Positions 36,601 to 48,058 of a stretch of 64,000 nt of DNA are shown piece by piece; positions within the stretch are counted from its first letter, which is position 1, and every line of letters begins with the position of its first letter. The stretch comes from Hermodice carunculata. Its lineage: Eukaryota; Annelida; Polychaeta; Eunicida; Amphinomidae. The notes under the pieces were generated by a model, which worked only from the letters and a program-made list of their open reading frames with translations, made no database searches and was not told where the DNA came from. The stretch lies in contig OZ026626.1 in the NCBI GenBank assembly GCA_964020975.1, positions 13,800,249 through 13,864,248 of the forward strand. Reading direction: 5' to 3'. Made by a program: the position numbers and the translations under genes.

Positions 36601-38049
36601 AAAGAATGGGGAAAAATGCAGAGCCACCTGGTGAACGAATTGAGAACTAAAGGACAGCAAAGCAAAAATTGTTAATTGAAAAGTATGAAGCAAACCTTGT
36701 ATCCTTCACATTTAATCTGTCTGCAAATCGTATATTGCATCAAAATTGAAATCTCCTTGAACATGTTTATGTCTTCTTGGTCATCATTGTAGTCATTTGC
36801 AATGTGCAGACCATAAGATAAATTGCATTGCGTTACTATAACTATATTCGCTTTTTTTCACGGACAATTAACTGCCATATATCTGCTAAAGTTAGATACT
36901 TTATTATGAAACAGTCTTATTAGGAAAGCGTGGCACAGTGACAAATTGGCAAGTACCTGCTCCATACGTGCGACAAAACCTCGGAAACCAACAGTGCATG
37001 GTACTGATAGGAAAAAAAATAATGCATCCCTGAACTGAAACGTGTGACAACCCATACATGTTAACAGTACTTAACACCAATACTACAATCTTCACAATAA
37101 GATCGGATTACTACAGACAAAACTTACACTACAAATTGAAAGGCTCAAACAACAATTTTGAAATATTAACAGCATTTTCCTGAATGAAAAGCAGAAACTG
37201 GATGGCCTTGGTTAAAACCATTATGTAACGTTTTGCTTTACACCATTGATGTGATCTGACCAATATATGCGGGTTTGCCACTCCGGCAGACCTTGCTATC
37301 TTTGCAATTTTGTACACAACAATCTATTGAAGTTGGTAAAAGTAACACTTTCTTCCATTAAAATTGAAACATTCTCAATTTGTATTTTTTGCTTCTACTC
37401 CATTTTCACATCAATAGTTCACTGACACAGATAACCTCATTACAAGTCTAATCCCATTGCAACATCTTTTTAAAAGCATATTGGCTCATGCACACATTAC
37501 ATATGGAGCTAAGAGATTTTGTCACATTGCTTCTGCAAATGCTTGTTGTATAAAGTCGTCTCACTGCGTAACATGGGACCAAGGTTTCTTCAATTTTTTC
37601 TACTCATTCGGCAAGCACTGTTCATGGGGTATGAGAGGTATACCTCTTAAGTCCACTTGACGGTTGATTAGAAGAAAACGTAAATATTTTAATTGAAGTA
37701 AAAAGGTGCAGCTGTCAAGTATGAAAAGCATATCATAACTAGAAAGGTATATACCATTGCCTTTTGGATATGTTTCATTAAAGAAGTGAGCAGTTTTTAA
37801 TTCTAGAACTGCCATTTGTTCCCATTCATTATTCTTTTTGGTTGTTAGAGCCATCTCAAATAAATCTAAATGATTTTGAAGACTACAGAAAAAAAAACAG
37901 TATAACGTTGCAAACTTTTTCATCTGCACCTCATGGGTCTTATGTGATGATATCTTACCCGTTAGACATTACCAAATGGCTTAATATTATATACGTTGTT
38001 CCTTACTTCAGAGCTCATGGTTTGGTACTCCTGAAAGTTCTGCGTTACT
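36601..38049. other. Gene-free stretch
   Basis: No supported gene. The overlapping short frames are chance. Confidence 0.4.
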
Positions 38050-38790
38050 TCACATGCATACATACATACATACATACATACATACATACATACATACATA
38101 CATACATACATACATACATACATACATACATACATACATACATACATACATGCATACATACATATATACATACACAGTGCATACATATATACATACTATC
38201 AGTTCCTTCTGTGTGTAGTTTTGGGTTGGTCATTAAGATTTATGTCATTGTAAGCCCATTGCCTGCACACAGACATAAAGACATATACTTGTTTTAATTT
38301 TCACTTGCTGGTCGTTGCAACATTTTGGCTTTATAATCGTGTGAAGCCTAGGATTTCCTTGAATTTCGTCTTCCAAGAAATAAAAGGATGTTACTAATAC
38401 ACGAATATTAGACATGGCAAGTACAAACGACATACATACATACATACATACATACATACATACTTACATACATACACACATTCATGAATACATGCATGCC
38501 TAGACATACATACACACATACATACATACATACATACATACATACATACATACATACATTCATACATTCATTTCTTAGTATATGTAGATTTGGCTTGATC
38601 ATTATGATATATTTATCATTTGTAAGTCCATTATCTGCGGGCAGACTTAGATACATGATTTCTTCACATTTGCACTTGCTAGTCGCTGGAGTCTTTCAAC
38701 CTTAGAATAGCCTATGCTTTCCCAGAAATGTGTCTTCCCTGAAAATAAAAAGGCCAACAAAAGTAACTATGCCATTTTTTTTTTAATAAT
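38050..38790. repeat. Two-copy tandem block: (CATA)n plus ~240 bp of flank
   Basis: Copy A is a (CATA)n tract (38,051-38,198) followed by a flank that includes GCCCATTGCCTGC, CACTTGCTGGTCG and AAATAAAAGG-type blocks. Copy B is a (CATA)n tract (38,430-38,575) followed by GTCCATTATCTGC, CACTTGCTAGTCG and AAATAAAAAGG. The period is about 390 bp. The flanks have diverged by about a quarter, while both CATA tracts are long and nearly perfect. Confidence 0.75.
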
Positions 38791-39189
38791 CTATAGTTCG
38801 TGACTTTAAAACAAATCACCCAAGTTGTATCATTACAGGATATTGACTACAATACCTGTGAGTGTTATATGCATCGAATACCATCCTTGGCTGCACTTGA
38901 ACTCGATGCAATCCAGAGGTAAAAGACATAGTTAACCAAACCAGTACATTAAGTTGTGTAAGGTTATGCCTTCACTTTTTTGTAATGACACAATGATTTG
39001 TCTTCCTCTTCCTGTCTGTGATAGACATGTGGTGTTTCATGTTAAAAAATAATGTCATTTGTGGGCATCCATTCCGGCTTGCCCTGAAGCTTGGCACGTG
39101 TTGATTTTCACATCTAGAAGATTACCTTTCCAAGGCTAACAAACCAGGACAGAGCAAAAGCCATATGCAGATTGTAAGCTGTTGAAAAT
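38791..39189. other. Gene-free stretch
   Basis: No feature recognised. It may include the left end of the Tc1-like relic, but no inverted repeat could be paired. Confidence 0.35.
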
Positions 39190-39960
39190 GTTCACAGTGT
39201 CACTAGGGCCTTCGGCGTCATTTACAAAACAATAGCTGATGTTCAAAGGTTGAAGGTGACCACAGCGCAGCAAGACAGATTTGTAGGAATTCGACATTGA
39301 GATGCAGAACAAAAACTGCTTCCAACATAAAGGAGGAGCTTCATGGCACCAATGCACACAAGAGACATGTATCCTGTCAAACAATGCGAAGAAGACTCCA
39401 TGCAGCGGGCCTTAAATACAGGACCATGGTGAAGAAACAGTCCCTCAACTAACAGCACAAAGAGGTGAAACTGCTGTGGACGAGACAGGATGCTCGTTTT
39501 TCTTGGCCACAATAGACCATCATGCTTTTCACAGACGAATGCCTCTTTACCTTGCATAACTCAGGGGTTATTTACTGCTTGGTGTCGGAATGGAGAGAGC
39601 CATTCTAATTGCTGTGTCCCATCTGTTGTCCCAGTTGGGTGAGGTTGTCTGATGGTCTGATCTGGCATATCTGCTGGTGGCCAAACCAACCTGGTGTTCA
39701 TTGATGGAACATTAGATGCTGAGTGGTACATCAAACCAGGTCCTTGCACCTCATGTAGTCCCATATGCTGGTGCTGTGAAGGAGAAATTTATGTTAATCC
39801 ATAATAATGCCAGGCCACATGCCTGTCCAGTGACGCAATACCTGGAAGCTGAGGTAGTTGAGGTGATGGACTGGCCTCATGACGCTACCTTGAAGATGAG
39901 TGGCAAAACGTGCCAAGAGATTTGTACAAAAGTTGATATACAGTATGAGGGAACGATGTG
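39190..39960 (+). mobile_element. Tc1/mariner-type transposase relic
   Basis: The helix-turn-helix part is readable near 39.24-39.44 kb (TTAQQDRF; a KEELHGTNAHKRHV-like block; AAGLKYRT). The first catalytic Asp follows in MLFTDE, near 39.53 kb. FIDGTLDAEWY is at about 39.70 kb, and HNNARPHA...YLEAEVVEVMDWP is at 39.80-39.88 kb. The second catalytic Asp of the DD34E triad, normally in HDNARPH, is replaced by Asn. The pieces are in different frames with stops. Any source of cut-and-paste activity is long dead here. I could not pair terminal inverted repeats. Confidence 0.85.
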
Positions 39961-41095
39961 AACAATATATCAGGAACCAGGGCGGTAATACCAAATATTA
40001 ACATTTATCGTGATTTTGTTGTTGCGGCAACAACTACCTGTAATTCAATGGCTCATTTGTATTGGTTAAAAATCAAGACAAGAGCTTTGATAACATGCAA
40101 AAAGTGATATCGCTGTGATTAACTCCCTCAAAATTCAGAGTAGGACAGTTTCTGTTGTCACTTAAATTGAGTGCCATGCATCGATTAAAAATTGAGGTTT
40201 TGCAGTCATAATTTTGCCCTTGTCCAATAATAACGGTAAGTGTAGTGTTATTACCGTGAACGTTTTTTAACTTGTACACCGGGCATTGTCGTGGATATGA
40301 CAAAAAGAATTTTGGTGATAAATATAAAAAGCACAAAATAAAGATCATAAAATTTTGCATAGTTACTTTTATCGAACGTTTGAAAATAATGATAGTAATG
40401 AATTAATTTTAGACCTGGCAAATAAAAAATGATGCACATACATACATACATACATACATACATACATACATACATACATACATACATAGGGTATTCAACT
40501 ATGTACTTGCTGGGTGCCTTAGGTCCTCTGTGCCGGGACAGATGAGTGGGCTGCATCAAGTTTACCTCCCTTACTGAACAGAGTTCTCATCTCTCTGTGT
40601 GTGCATAGAAAATCATGTGGCACAAGCTGACTCCTATTTTGGATCATTTTCATATACTTTCATATAATATTTGTGCAGTACAATGTGCATTTGAATTTCA
40701 CATGCACAATACTAAAATACATGTGTCGCCTTGTAAATAATGTTCCCTGTCTTGGTTCTGATGGCATGCACAAGCCCATGCCTCTTCAAAGACTGTAGCG
40801 GCTTCAAGATTGATGTCGAGCATATATAAGACTTTAAAGAGGTCTGCACATGTATACGCTCTGGTATGGGTCTGGATCTATGCACATTCCCTTATTATCA
40901 AGCAAAGACAGCGTATTCAACTGCTGCCAATAATTGTATGTTTTTTCATCTTACCCGTAGTTATATTTTATCATCAAAAAAATGTGAAATTCAGTAAATT
41001 GTTAATTATGTATGATTTCAAAGACATCTTTCAAACAAGGATTGAAATATAAATGATAAGATTTTTTAAACTTTTTCTCTTGCTTTTATATTTTA
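39961..41095. other. Gene-free stretch with (CATA)n
   Basis: A (CATA)n tract of about 13 units is at 40,434-40,488. The bases just before it (TGGCAAATAAAAAATGATG) resemble the lead-in to the CATA tract at 38,415-38,430 (TGGCAAGTACAAACGA). Nothing else supported. Confidence 0.45.
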
Positions 41096-41105
41096 AACAT
41101 CCTCA

Positions 41106-41145
41106 AATATTTCGGTTAACTGTTGTAACCTTCTTCAGTGAGACC
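41106..41145 (-). ncRNA. Hammerhead-ribozyme-like motif
   Basis: On the minus strand the order is CTCA, then CTGAAGA (the CUGANGA core), then a GGTTA...TAACC hairpin with a 7-base loop, then GAAA, then TATT and TGAG. CTCA and TGAG can pair as stem I, leaving a very short stem III. One extra unpaired A separates CTGAAGA from stem II, which departs from the canonical fold. Hammerheads with minimal stem III are known from Penelope-like elements, and Penelope-like RT fragments lie just to the right, but on the opposite strand. Activity is uncertain. Confidence 0.35.
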
Positions 41146-41370
41146 CAACTGTCATTTCAAGTATGTGAAGGCCTATATGTATTAACGTTATAGATGCACG
41201 TGAAAGAGTAAAGTCTCGAGCTATAATGTTATATAGTGGCAAAATGAAATTTACGCTCAACAAGAAGGTGCCCCGATGGAATTATCTCTCTCTGTTTTGC
41301 ATAGCAAATGCATATATGGAAAAGTTTGAAGAACTTGCCTTAACAACATGTACCAAGAAACGTTAAGTTT

Positions 41371-41700
41371 GGAAGAGATATGTCGATGACGTATTTCTCA
41401 TTTGGCCAAATGATACTCAAGACCTTTCAGAATTTCACGAACATCTCAATAATATACACCGATAAATCTTTCTAAGACTGGTCCCCGATCATTAGTTTTT
41501 GATGCGTCCATATTTGTATGGGAAATTTTAACATTTCGTACTGTAAGATTTGGTTCTTTGTTGACTACTAGTTTGCCTACGGACTATGAGTATTGAATAA
41601 ATGATCTCATGAGCAAACTATATAATATAGTACTAAATCTTTCCTATTTCCGACTGGCAATTAGAGATATATTTAAATTCAATGAATTTATTGGTTCTAA
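41371..41700 (+). mobile_element. Penelope-like reverse transcriptase fragment (catalytic box end)
   Basis: Begins with a readable catalytic box, KRYVDDVFLIWPND, followed by LSEFHEHLNNIH, as in the palm domain of Penelope-like elements. Sequence resembling INDLMSKLYN and AIRDIFKFNEF follows in broken frames. This part belongs near the C-terminal end of an RT, yet it lies upstream of the N-terminal part of the next fragment. It is therefore a separate copy, arranged head-to-tail. Several breaks. Confidence 0.7.
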
Positions 41701-41849
41701 TGAGCAAGTAGGCTTTAAAACAACTTTAAAATTTAAGGAAATTATTTATGTCTATACTTCAATACTGAGATAAGCTCTAAGTACAAAGACAGGAAACTCT
41801 GACCGACAGTTCTGTAGTATAACTGTCATACATATTTTATAGATGAGCT

Positions 41850-43570
41850 TGAAATTCAATCAATTTTCAAATTTCCATTTGGAAAAAGATGATCCCAACT
41901 AATTGTTCATACAATAAACCTCCTATTTTTTCCTTTAACTATGGAAAGAATATTGAGCAATCAATTTTAAACTCTAAAAATACACTGTTTGATACTTCAG
42001 CTAATGAAATTTTTTTTGTTAATAATATATGTGACTGGTTAACAAATGACAAGTACTGTAAATTTGTAGATTCATCCCACAAACATGTTTGTACAGGAGA
42101 TATCAACGTAATTGATAGTATAAAACTAAGGAATTTAAGGAAAAGGGTATTAAATTCGGAAAAAGGCATTCCTTAAACTTTCAAAACTTTTATAAAACTC
42201 TATGCAAATCTTTAGATATTTTCCCAGTCAAATGGGCAAGAACGGAAAAGAAAAATGTTTCAGAATGTAAATGTTTCTCGATGAATGTAAAAAAAGGTTA
42301 TTAAAGATAAATTTTCGCCCTTCAAGCAAAAAAATAACAAAATGCATCAAGCATTTTAAAAAGGCAGAGATCTCTATTTATTTGAAAGATTTTCATGAAA
42401 TATTTGTCATTTGTCCTGTAGACAAAGCTGGTAACAATTATAGAATTAGTTTGAAAAAATAATAAATTGACGTTTTAAAGAAATAACTAGGTATAAACAA
42501 CAATTGAGGTATAAAAGGTGATGATGTTTGCTTACCAGTACACGGACATAAAGATAACATATTAAATTTTCACGGAACTTACTTGTTACAAAATTGCAAT
42601 ATCAAAACATCTCATAAAAATCATTCACTTCCTTTAATATTCTGGATTCCTAAGCTGCATAAAAAGCCGTATATATCCCGATTTATACAAGGCGCATCTA
42701 GTTGTAGCACCAAACAATTATCAGTGAAAGTAACTCTTTGTTTAAATACTACCAGAAAGCATTCTCATAAATACTGTTCTGCAATTCAAAGGTACACATG
42801 TATCAATTATTTCTGGAGTATTAATAATTCGATGGAATTTGTTTCAAAAATTAAAAACTTGAAGGCTAAGAGTATTCATACTTTTTATTTTTCAACACTT
42901 TATACCAATTTACCTCTTGAAAAATTAAAGTTATATTGGAAAAAATAATTATCAAAAGGTTCAAACATTCGGCTCACAAATAAATAATTATCAATATTTT
43001 AAAAAAAAATTCTTTTGGGTCAAAAAAAAATGAAGAAGGAAAATAATGGGAAATCTTACGCCATAGGACAACTTATAGATGCAATTTTCTATTAGATAAT
43101 ACATTTGTTACATATGGATCTCACATATTTCAAAAAATAAATGGAATCCCGATGTGTAGTAATTGCTCTCCTTTACTGGCCGATCTGTATTTAACATGGC
43201 TTGAATTTGAATTTATTCAAAATCTGATGAAAACAGATTTTTACCTAGCTTAAAATAAATGTCTTTCATTTCGAGATATTGCTTGCCCAAACGTTGAAAA
43301 TTTCTTCGAAATTGCAACTAAAATTTACCCTAAAGAAATTCCTTTAAAGAGCAATGATGTCAATCCTTATCATGATATATTTCTAGATTTAGATATAAAG
43401 ATAATTGATTTTAGTTAACTGCGACTAAAATTTATCACAAAATAGATTATTTCAATTTTGAAGTTGTAAATTATGCTATTCCAGAAAGCAATATCTCGGT
43501 AAAATTAGGTTATAATACTTTTTTATCTGAAATATTACGTTTCAGTCGTGTTTTGGCGTTAGGCTGCGCA
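41850..43570 (+). mobile_element. Penelope-like retroelement, RT region, decayed
   Basis: An N-terminal segment with HVCTGDINVIDSIKLRNLRKR is at 41.89-42.18 kb. A CPVDKAGNNYRI segment is near 42.41-42.46 kb. IFWIPKLHKKPYISRFI, then SSCSTKQLS and STLYTNLPLEKL lie at 42.58-42.95 kb. NTFVTYGSHIFQKINGIPM and SPLLADLYL lie at 43.10-43.20 kb. A C-terminal DYFNFEVVNYAIPE...FLSEILRFSRV segment is at 43.44-43.56 kb. This order matches one RT of the Penelope-like type found in cnidarians and other invertebrates. The GIY-YIG endonuclease often present was not found. Several breaks; non-functional. Confidence 0.8.
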
Positions 43571-44568
43571 ATACGAGGTGTCGGTATCTAGTCCACCTTC
43601 AGCCTGCTTATATTCTTTAATGAGTGGCAATTTCAGACTTGAAACATTTAAACAGGAATCCACTATATCTGTCTAGATAATCCACAAAATTTTCTACATG
43701 ACCCTGAGGTATTATCTGAACTTTATATATAGGCCATTGTAAAATATGATTTTTTTTAACAAAATTCTTAGCTATAACCAACTTTGAGTGTGTATAGGCC
43801 TACCTGTAATAACTACTTTTGCTGATCTTCAACATAAAATTACCCTGTTGGCCATCAAATCAAGCCTGTGAGTGAGGGTTCCTCCTTTGGCCTCTTATGT
43901 ACAAAACGTATGTACGTTTTTGATAATTTCTGCCATAGTAACACATTTTCTTTAAAGGGTATTAAATAGGCCAATAAATTAATTTATAGGCCTATTTGAT
44001 CCGTCTAACGCATTGCTTTAGGCCTACAAACAAGCCCGACACCTCGCGTGAAGCATTGAAAACTACTACTGACGCACATGCTTGCACGGATCTCTTGTCG
44101 CAAGCCATCCTACTTGTCACCTGAACAGTCAGGGCCAATGTTGACGTCATCAATTTAAAATATGGGCAATAAATGGGTCATATGATTTCCTACAAGTGAT
44201 GAGGAGTGTGGTAAATGAGATGAAAGTCAAGCAAATAGGATGTGGTAATCTCTTTATTTTCAAACCCAACAATGTTCATTGTTTAATTTCCGACATCTCT
44301 TACGTTCCACAACTTCCTCTTCTTCCACTGTTGAAGGTACATGCTGAACAACACAAATACGCCCATCCTCCACAACTTGCCCTATGCTTCTGAATCATTC
44401 TTAGTAGTATATATTACTCAACAGTCATGTCTTAGTAACAATTCTTCAAAAAAAAAATCAAAATTTCATTTAGCTAATGATTTACACATACGAGCCTATA
44501 CCTTATTGAAATAAATTGATATAAAACACCTGCCTTCCCCTCAAATTATGAGGGTCCTAGTAACATAT
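43571..44568. other. Gene-free stretch
   Basis: AT-rich flank between the Penelope-like relic and the LTR element. I recognise no domain. It ends with ATAT, the target duplication of the LTR element. Confidence 0.45.
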
Positions 44569-45682
44569 TGAAAAAGTGGTGCGGCGCACTCCCCTCTACT
44601 TTCAGCGACTCCAGAAAATAGTTAGGGTTTCACTTTTCTAGGGCTTGTTTAAGGAAACGCCGGTTGACATGCGTCAGAAGATTGCTGTTCATGTTGGTGT
44701 TGAGGACCAATCAGCCTGACTTGGCTGTACATCAAACCTGCTTGCCTGCTGGACTGCAGGAAGAAACCACATGTCCACTCAGATTGAGAAGAGTAGAAGA
44801 AGACTGTTTATTGCTCTGTACAACGTATACATATATCTTTCTGTCCACACTGGCCACGTCAATCATTAGTTGATCTTTCTGTCGTCTTTAAACACCTTAC
44901 GTAAATACTTATTGTATGTTCATTAACCTGCCGTAAGATGTACAGGTATCTACGCAAAACAAACTGTTTTCCCGCAAGGCGTACACCTGGATATGTGATC
45001 AAAGGGCATCCTGGATCTGCTTCACATTCCAGGACAAATTAACTTGTTTTGTTGGCTCTTTAATTTTGGGCCGCAAATGAGATTTTTCCAATTTAAAACT
45101 TCAACTTTACTTCCACAAATTACTAACTGCATCCCTGGGGTTTTGGTTCACCACTAAATTGCCGCAATTAAACCAGTAAAATGTCGAATGTACAACTGTA
45201 CAATTCAGCACAAACCAATGAATTCAGTTGTGGTTGCATAATACAAAACTCTAACAAGTTGTTCCTTTCTTCCTGGTGAAGCAAGGCTCCCCAGATTGTT
45301 ATTCTGAATACAAACGTTACCTAACGCTACATCAGACAGCCATTTGATCACATAACCATAGGCAACACAACAGAATATGCCACAGTCTAAGTGTCATCAA
45401 AGTGTCATCACTGCGTAAGTGAACATGAATGATTGCCACACAAGACCCGAAAGAGCATTGTGTGAGAAGATGGCCAAATGTAAACTTGTATGAAGATACT
45501 ACCTGTTTGTGTAAGATTGCCGCTGGCCATTCTTATCCCATCTCTGGCCTGTGCCAAGTTTTCGACCTTACAAGCTCACCTGCTTGTGCAGCTATCCCTA
45601 CTTGCCTGCTGCACAGCCAGAGCAATTCCAGGCAGCCATCATTCATACACTTAACATCACAAAAAGCCCAGTGGCTTTTACA
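44569..45682 (-). repeat. 3' LTR of the Gypsy element
   Basis: 1,114 bp, TG...CA. Aligns along its whole length with 53,320-54,425. It keeps most of the CpG sites that the other LTR has lost. The 186-codon plus-strand frame that starts inside it is antisense and not a gene. Confidence 0.95.
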
Positions 45683-45703
45683 CTCGTACCCTCCTTTTTC
45701 TAG
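45683..45703 (-). other. Polypurine tract
   Basis: On the minus strand AGAAAAAGGAGGG followed by TACGAG directly precedes the 3' LTR, the expected place for plus-strand priming. Confidence 0.7.
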
Positions 45704-48058
45704 TTTTGATACTTCAAAACTACAGGCACAATATGTACTTACTAAAAAGCCACTCGAAATAGGTAATAACCAACGGCTCAGTGTGGACCAACAGAACGAC
45801 ATATCCAAATTACAAAGCACAAAATATTCATCATCACTTGTCACCCATTTGCACAAGGTGAACATACACACATATACCACTATGTGTACTCAATTCGTGT
45901 TGGTACTTTACATCATTCAATACAAAAGCATCATCAGTACCGTACATAATTCAATACATAATTTAATACACAATTTATCATCAACTTAACACATGTATAT
46001 TTATCAATAAAATATATGTATTCATCATTTAAAACTTCCCTCAGTTTTAAAAACTGCCGCTTCCATGAGCGCGACAGGAACCATTCCATGCAGGACATAG
46101 GCTCTGCAGATGTGGTCACTGATGTAAACCCTGGCAGAGAACAATGGACAGACTGAGGAACAAGAGTGATAACAAAAAAAAAAAAAAAAATGCCTTGCTG
46201 GATTGACATATAGCCGTAGAGAACTGCATTTCTTAACTAATTGCAAGTGCAGATGGAAATGCAGGTGCGCTCGCACTTCGGTCTGCACTCGCTATGTCTG
46301 CACTTGCATTCTCATTATGCCATACAATATCCAGCAAGTAACAATACATAACATCATAAATAGTAATCATACATAAATGAGCATATTAATAATCAAATAA
46401 ACAAATAAAAAATTCTGCAGCTCCCCCAGAAGGGGGAGGAAGATTACACAATAGTATAAAAGATAATGAATACAGCATATAGAGAAATATAGAATACAAT
46501 GAAATCAAAACCAATAGTGTCCAAGTACTCACAGGAAAGTGAGAACTCAAGAAACATGACAAGAGGAGAAGGAGGCAAGAAGTAACGACAAGAACAGACT
46601 GGGGCAGTAACGGATCAGGGTGCCAGGGCGGCTCCCGTCCCGTACCAACCACCAGCCAGAGCTCTCGTATGGCAGGGTCCCAAGGCCTGAATTTCATCGC
46701 AGCAACCCAAAGGGTGGCCACTCCACCGCTACCGAATCTCTCTCCTAAATTTTGCCAACCTCAACCCCTGCACACTCACCTTCCTGGACACATAGCCCAA
46801 GGCAATGCAAGAAATGCAAAGTGTCACACATCATTGCAGCCTCTGAATATACACTAACTGAGGTTCCCTGCACATGGAGTTCTTGTGGCACAGCTGGTAA
46901 AAAATTACTATGTTGCAACTTAAAGATACATAAGAGGCAGTGATGCATACCATATAGTCAAAAGCAAGAAAACAAATAGATGGGGCTAATTATCACCATA
47001 AGGTACACAGTACCACTATCAGGTATATGCAGCCATCCACATCCAACAAGAAAGCATTCAGCTGCCCAGGCAACTGCCGCCACAAGGTACCTGGCTGAGA
47101 CAACAGAGTGGAGTGCCGTGCAAGGAGCACAGTGTGAATACTCACCATTCCATTATATACAAAACAAGTAAAGGGTATATATATAAACAAGTACCACAAA
47201 TCATATAAACAACAAAGGCAGGTTGTGCACTAGAGCACAACATGCCAAAGTCACTCAAGCAAGTGCAAGAGGAACCAAATTCATGTCGCCTATTCATGTC
47301 AGTTAATAGGCATAGTACAATATAAAGATCATCACCAGTCCTGCCAGCCAGCCCAGTTCAGTTGGTCCTGCCTGCCAATCCAGGGAGACAGAGTGTGTTC
47401 AGTTGGCCAAACTGAACACCAAAGCCCAACACTCTCACCGAGTGTGGTCAGTTCAACTGGACATGGTGTACGCGTATTTTCACAGGAATATTTACTCATG
47501 GAAATCCACCTTATACATCGTGACACATGGATAATACTTCCCAGGCATGTACATACTCAATCAATGGAGAACAATATAATACAATGGATTACATATCAAT
47601 GGAATATATACAATCAGTGCATTAACCAATGGATTTACCCCTTAATGGGACACAGTCAACTATACAGTTACCCAGGGAGATGTTACAAACACCGACAAGG
47701 TAAGATACAGTGGTTTCCGTAATCTTGAATAAAACAAACAGATCAGTACAATGTGAAAACTAAACATGATAGGCACGTAAACTATCATAACCATGTCAAA
47801 GTCCTCGTGGCGAGTCCTAAAAACAGGGTAGTAATGCACATAACACATGAATACACTGGGACCAATCTGGTCTCACACTATTTGGCGGGACTCAGGCCGC
47901 TAAAAACAAAAGGAGTTTGATCAGGGAGTGGTGATTTCAATGAGGCTGATGGGGATATCATAGGGGACTCATCCGAAGCATGCTGTACCATCGGAGATGG
48001 TGGGTCAGGAATCTGGCAGGCGGTCACCGCCCATTCGAGTATCTCAATACCGAGAGGC
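45704..48058 (-). other. Untranslated 3' region of the Gypsy element
   Basis: About 2.35 kb between the env end and the polypurine tract with no recognised coding. It contains an A17 run (46,173-46,189) and an inverted repeat with perfect 10-bp arms (GTGTTCAGTT / AACTGAACAC, 47,395-47,419). A nested insertion is possible, but I found no borders. Confidence 0.5.

Noticed and set aside
37842-38656. Frames of about 150 codons with His-Thr-Tyr-Ile repeats, and the thought of a CRISPR-like array
   Set aside because: The repeat unit is 4 bp (CATA) with no spacers; it is a tetranucleotide microsatellite in a eukaryotic genome.
45429-45989. 186-codon plus-strand open frame
   Set aside because: It starts inside an LTR and runs antisense to the element; the homologous region of the other LTR (from 54,172) keeps only a shorter version, and no domain is visible.
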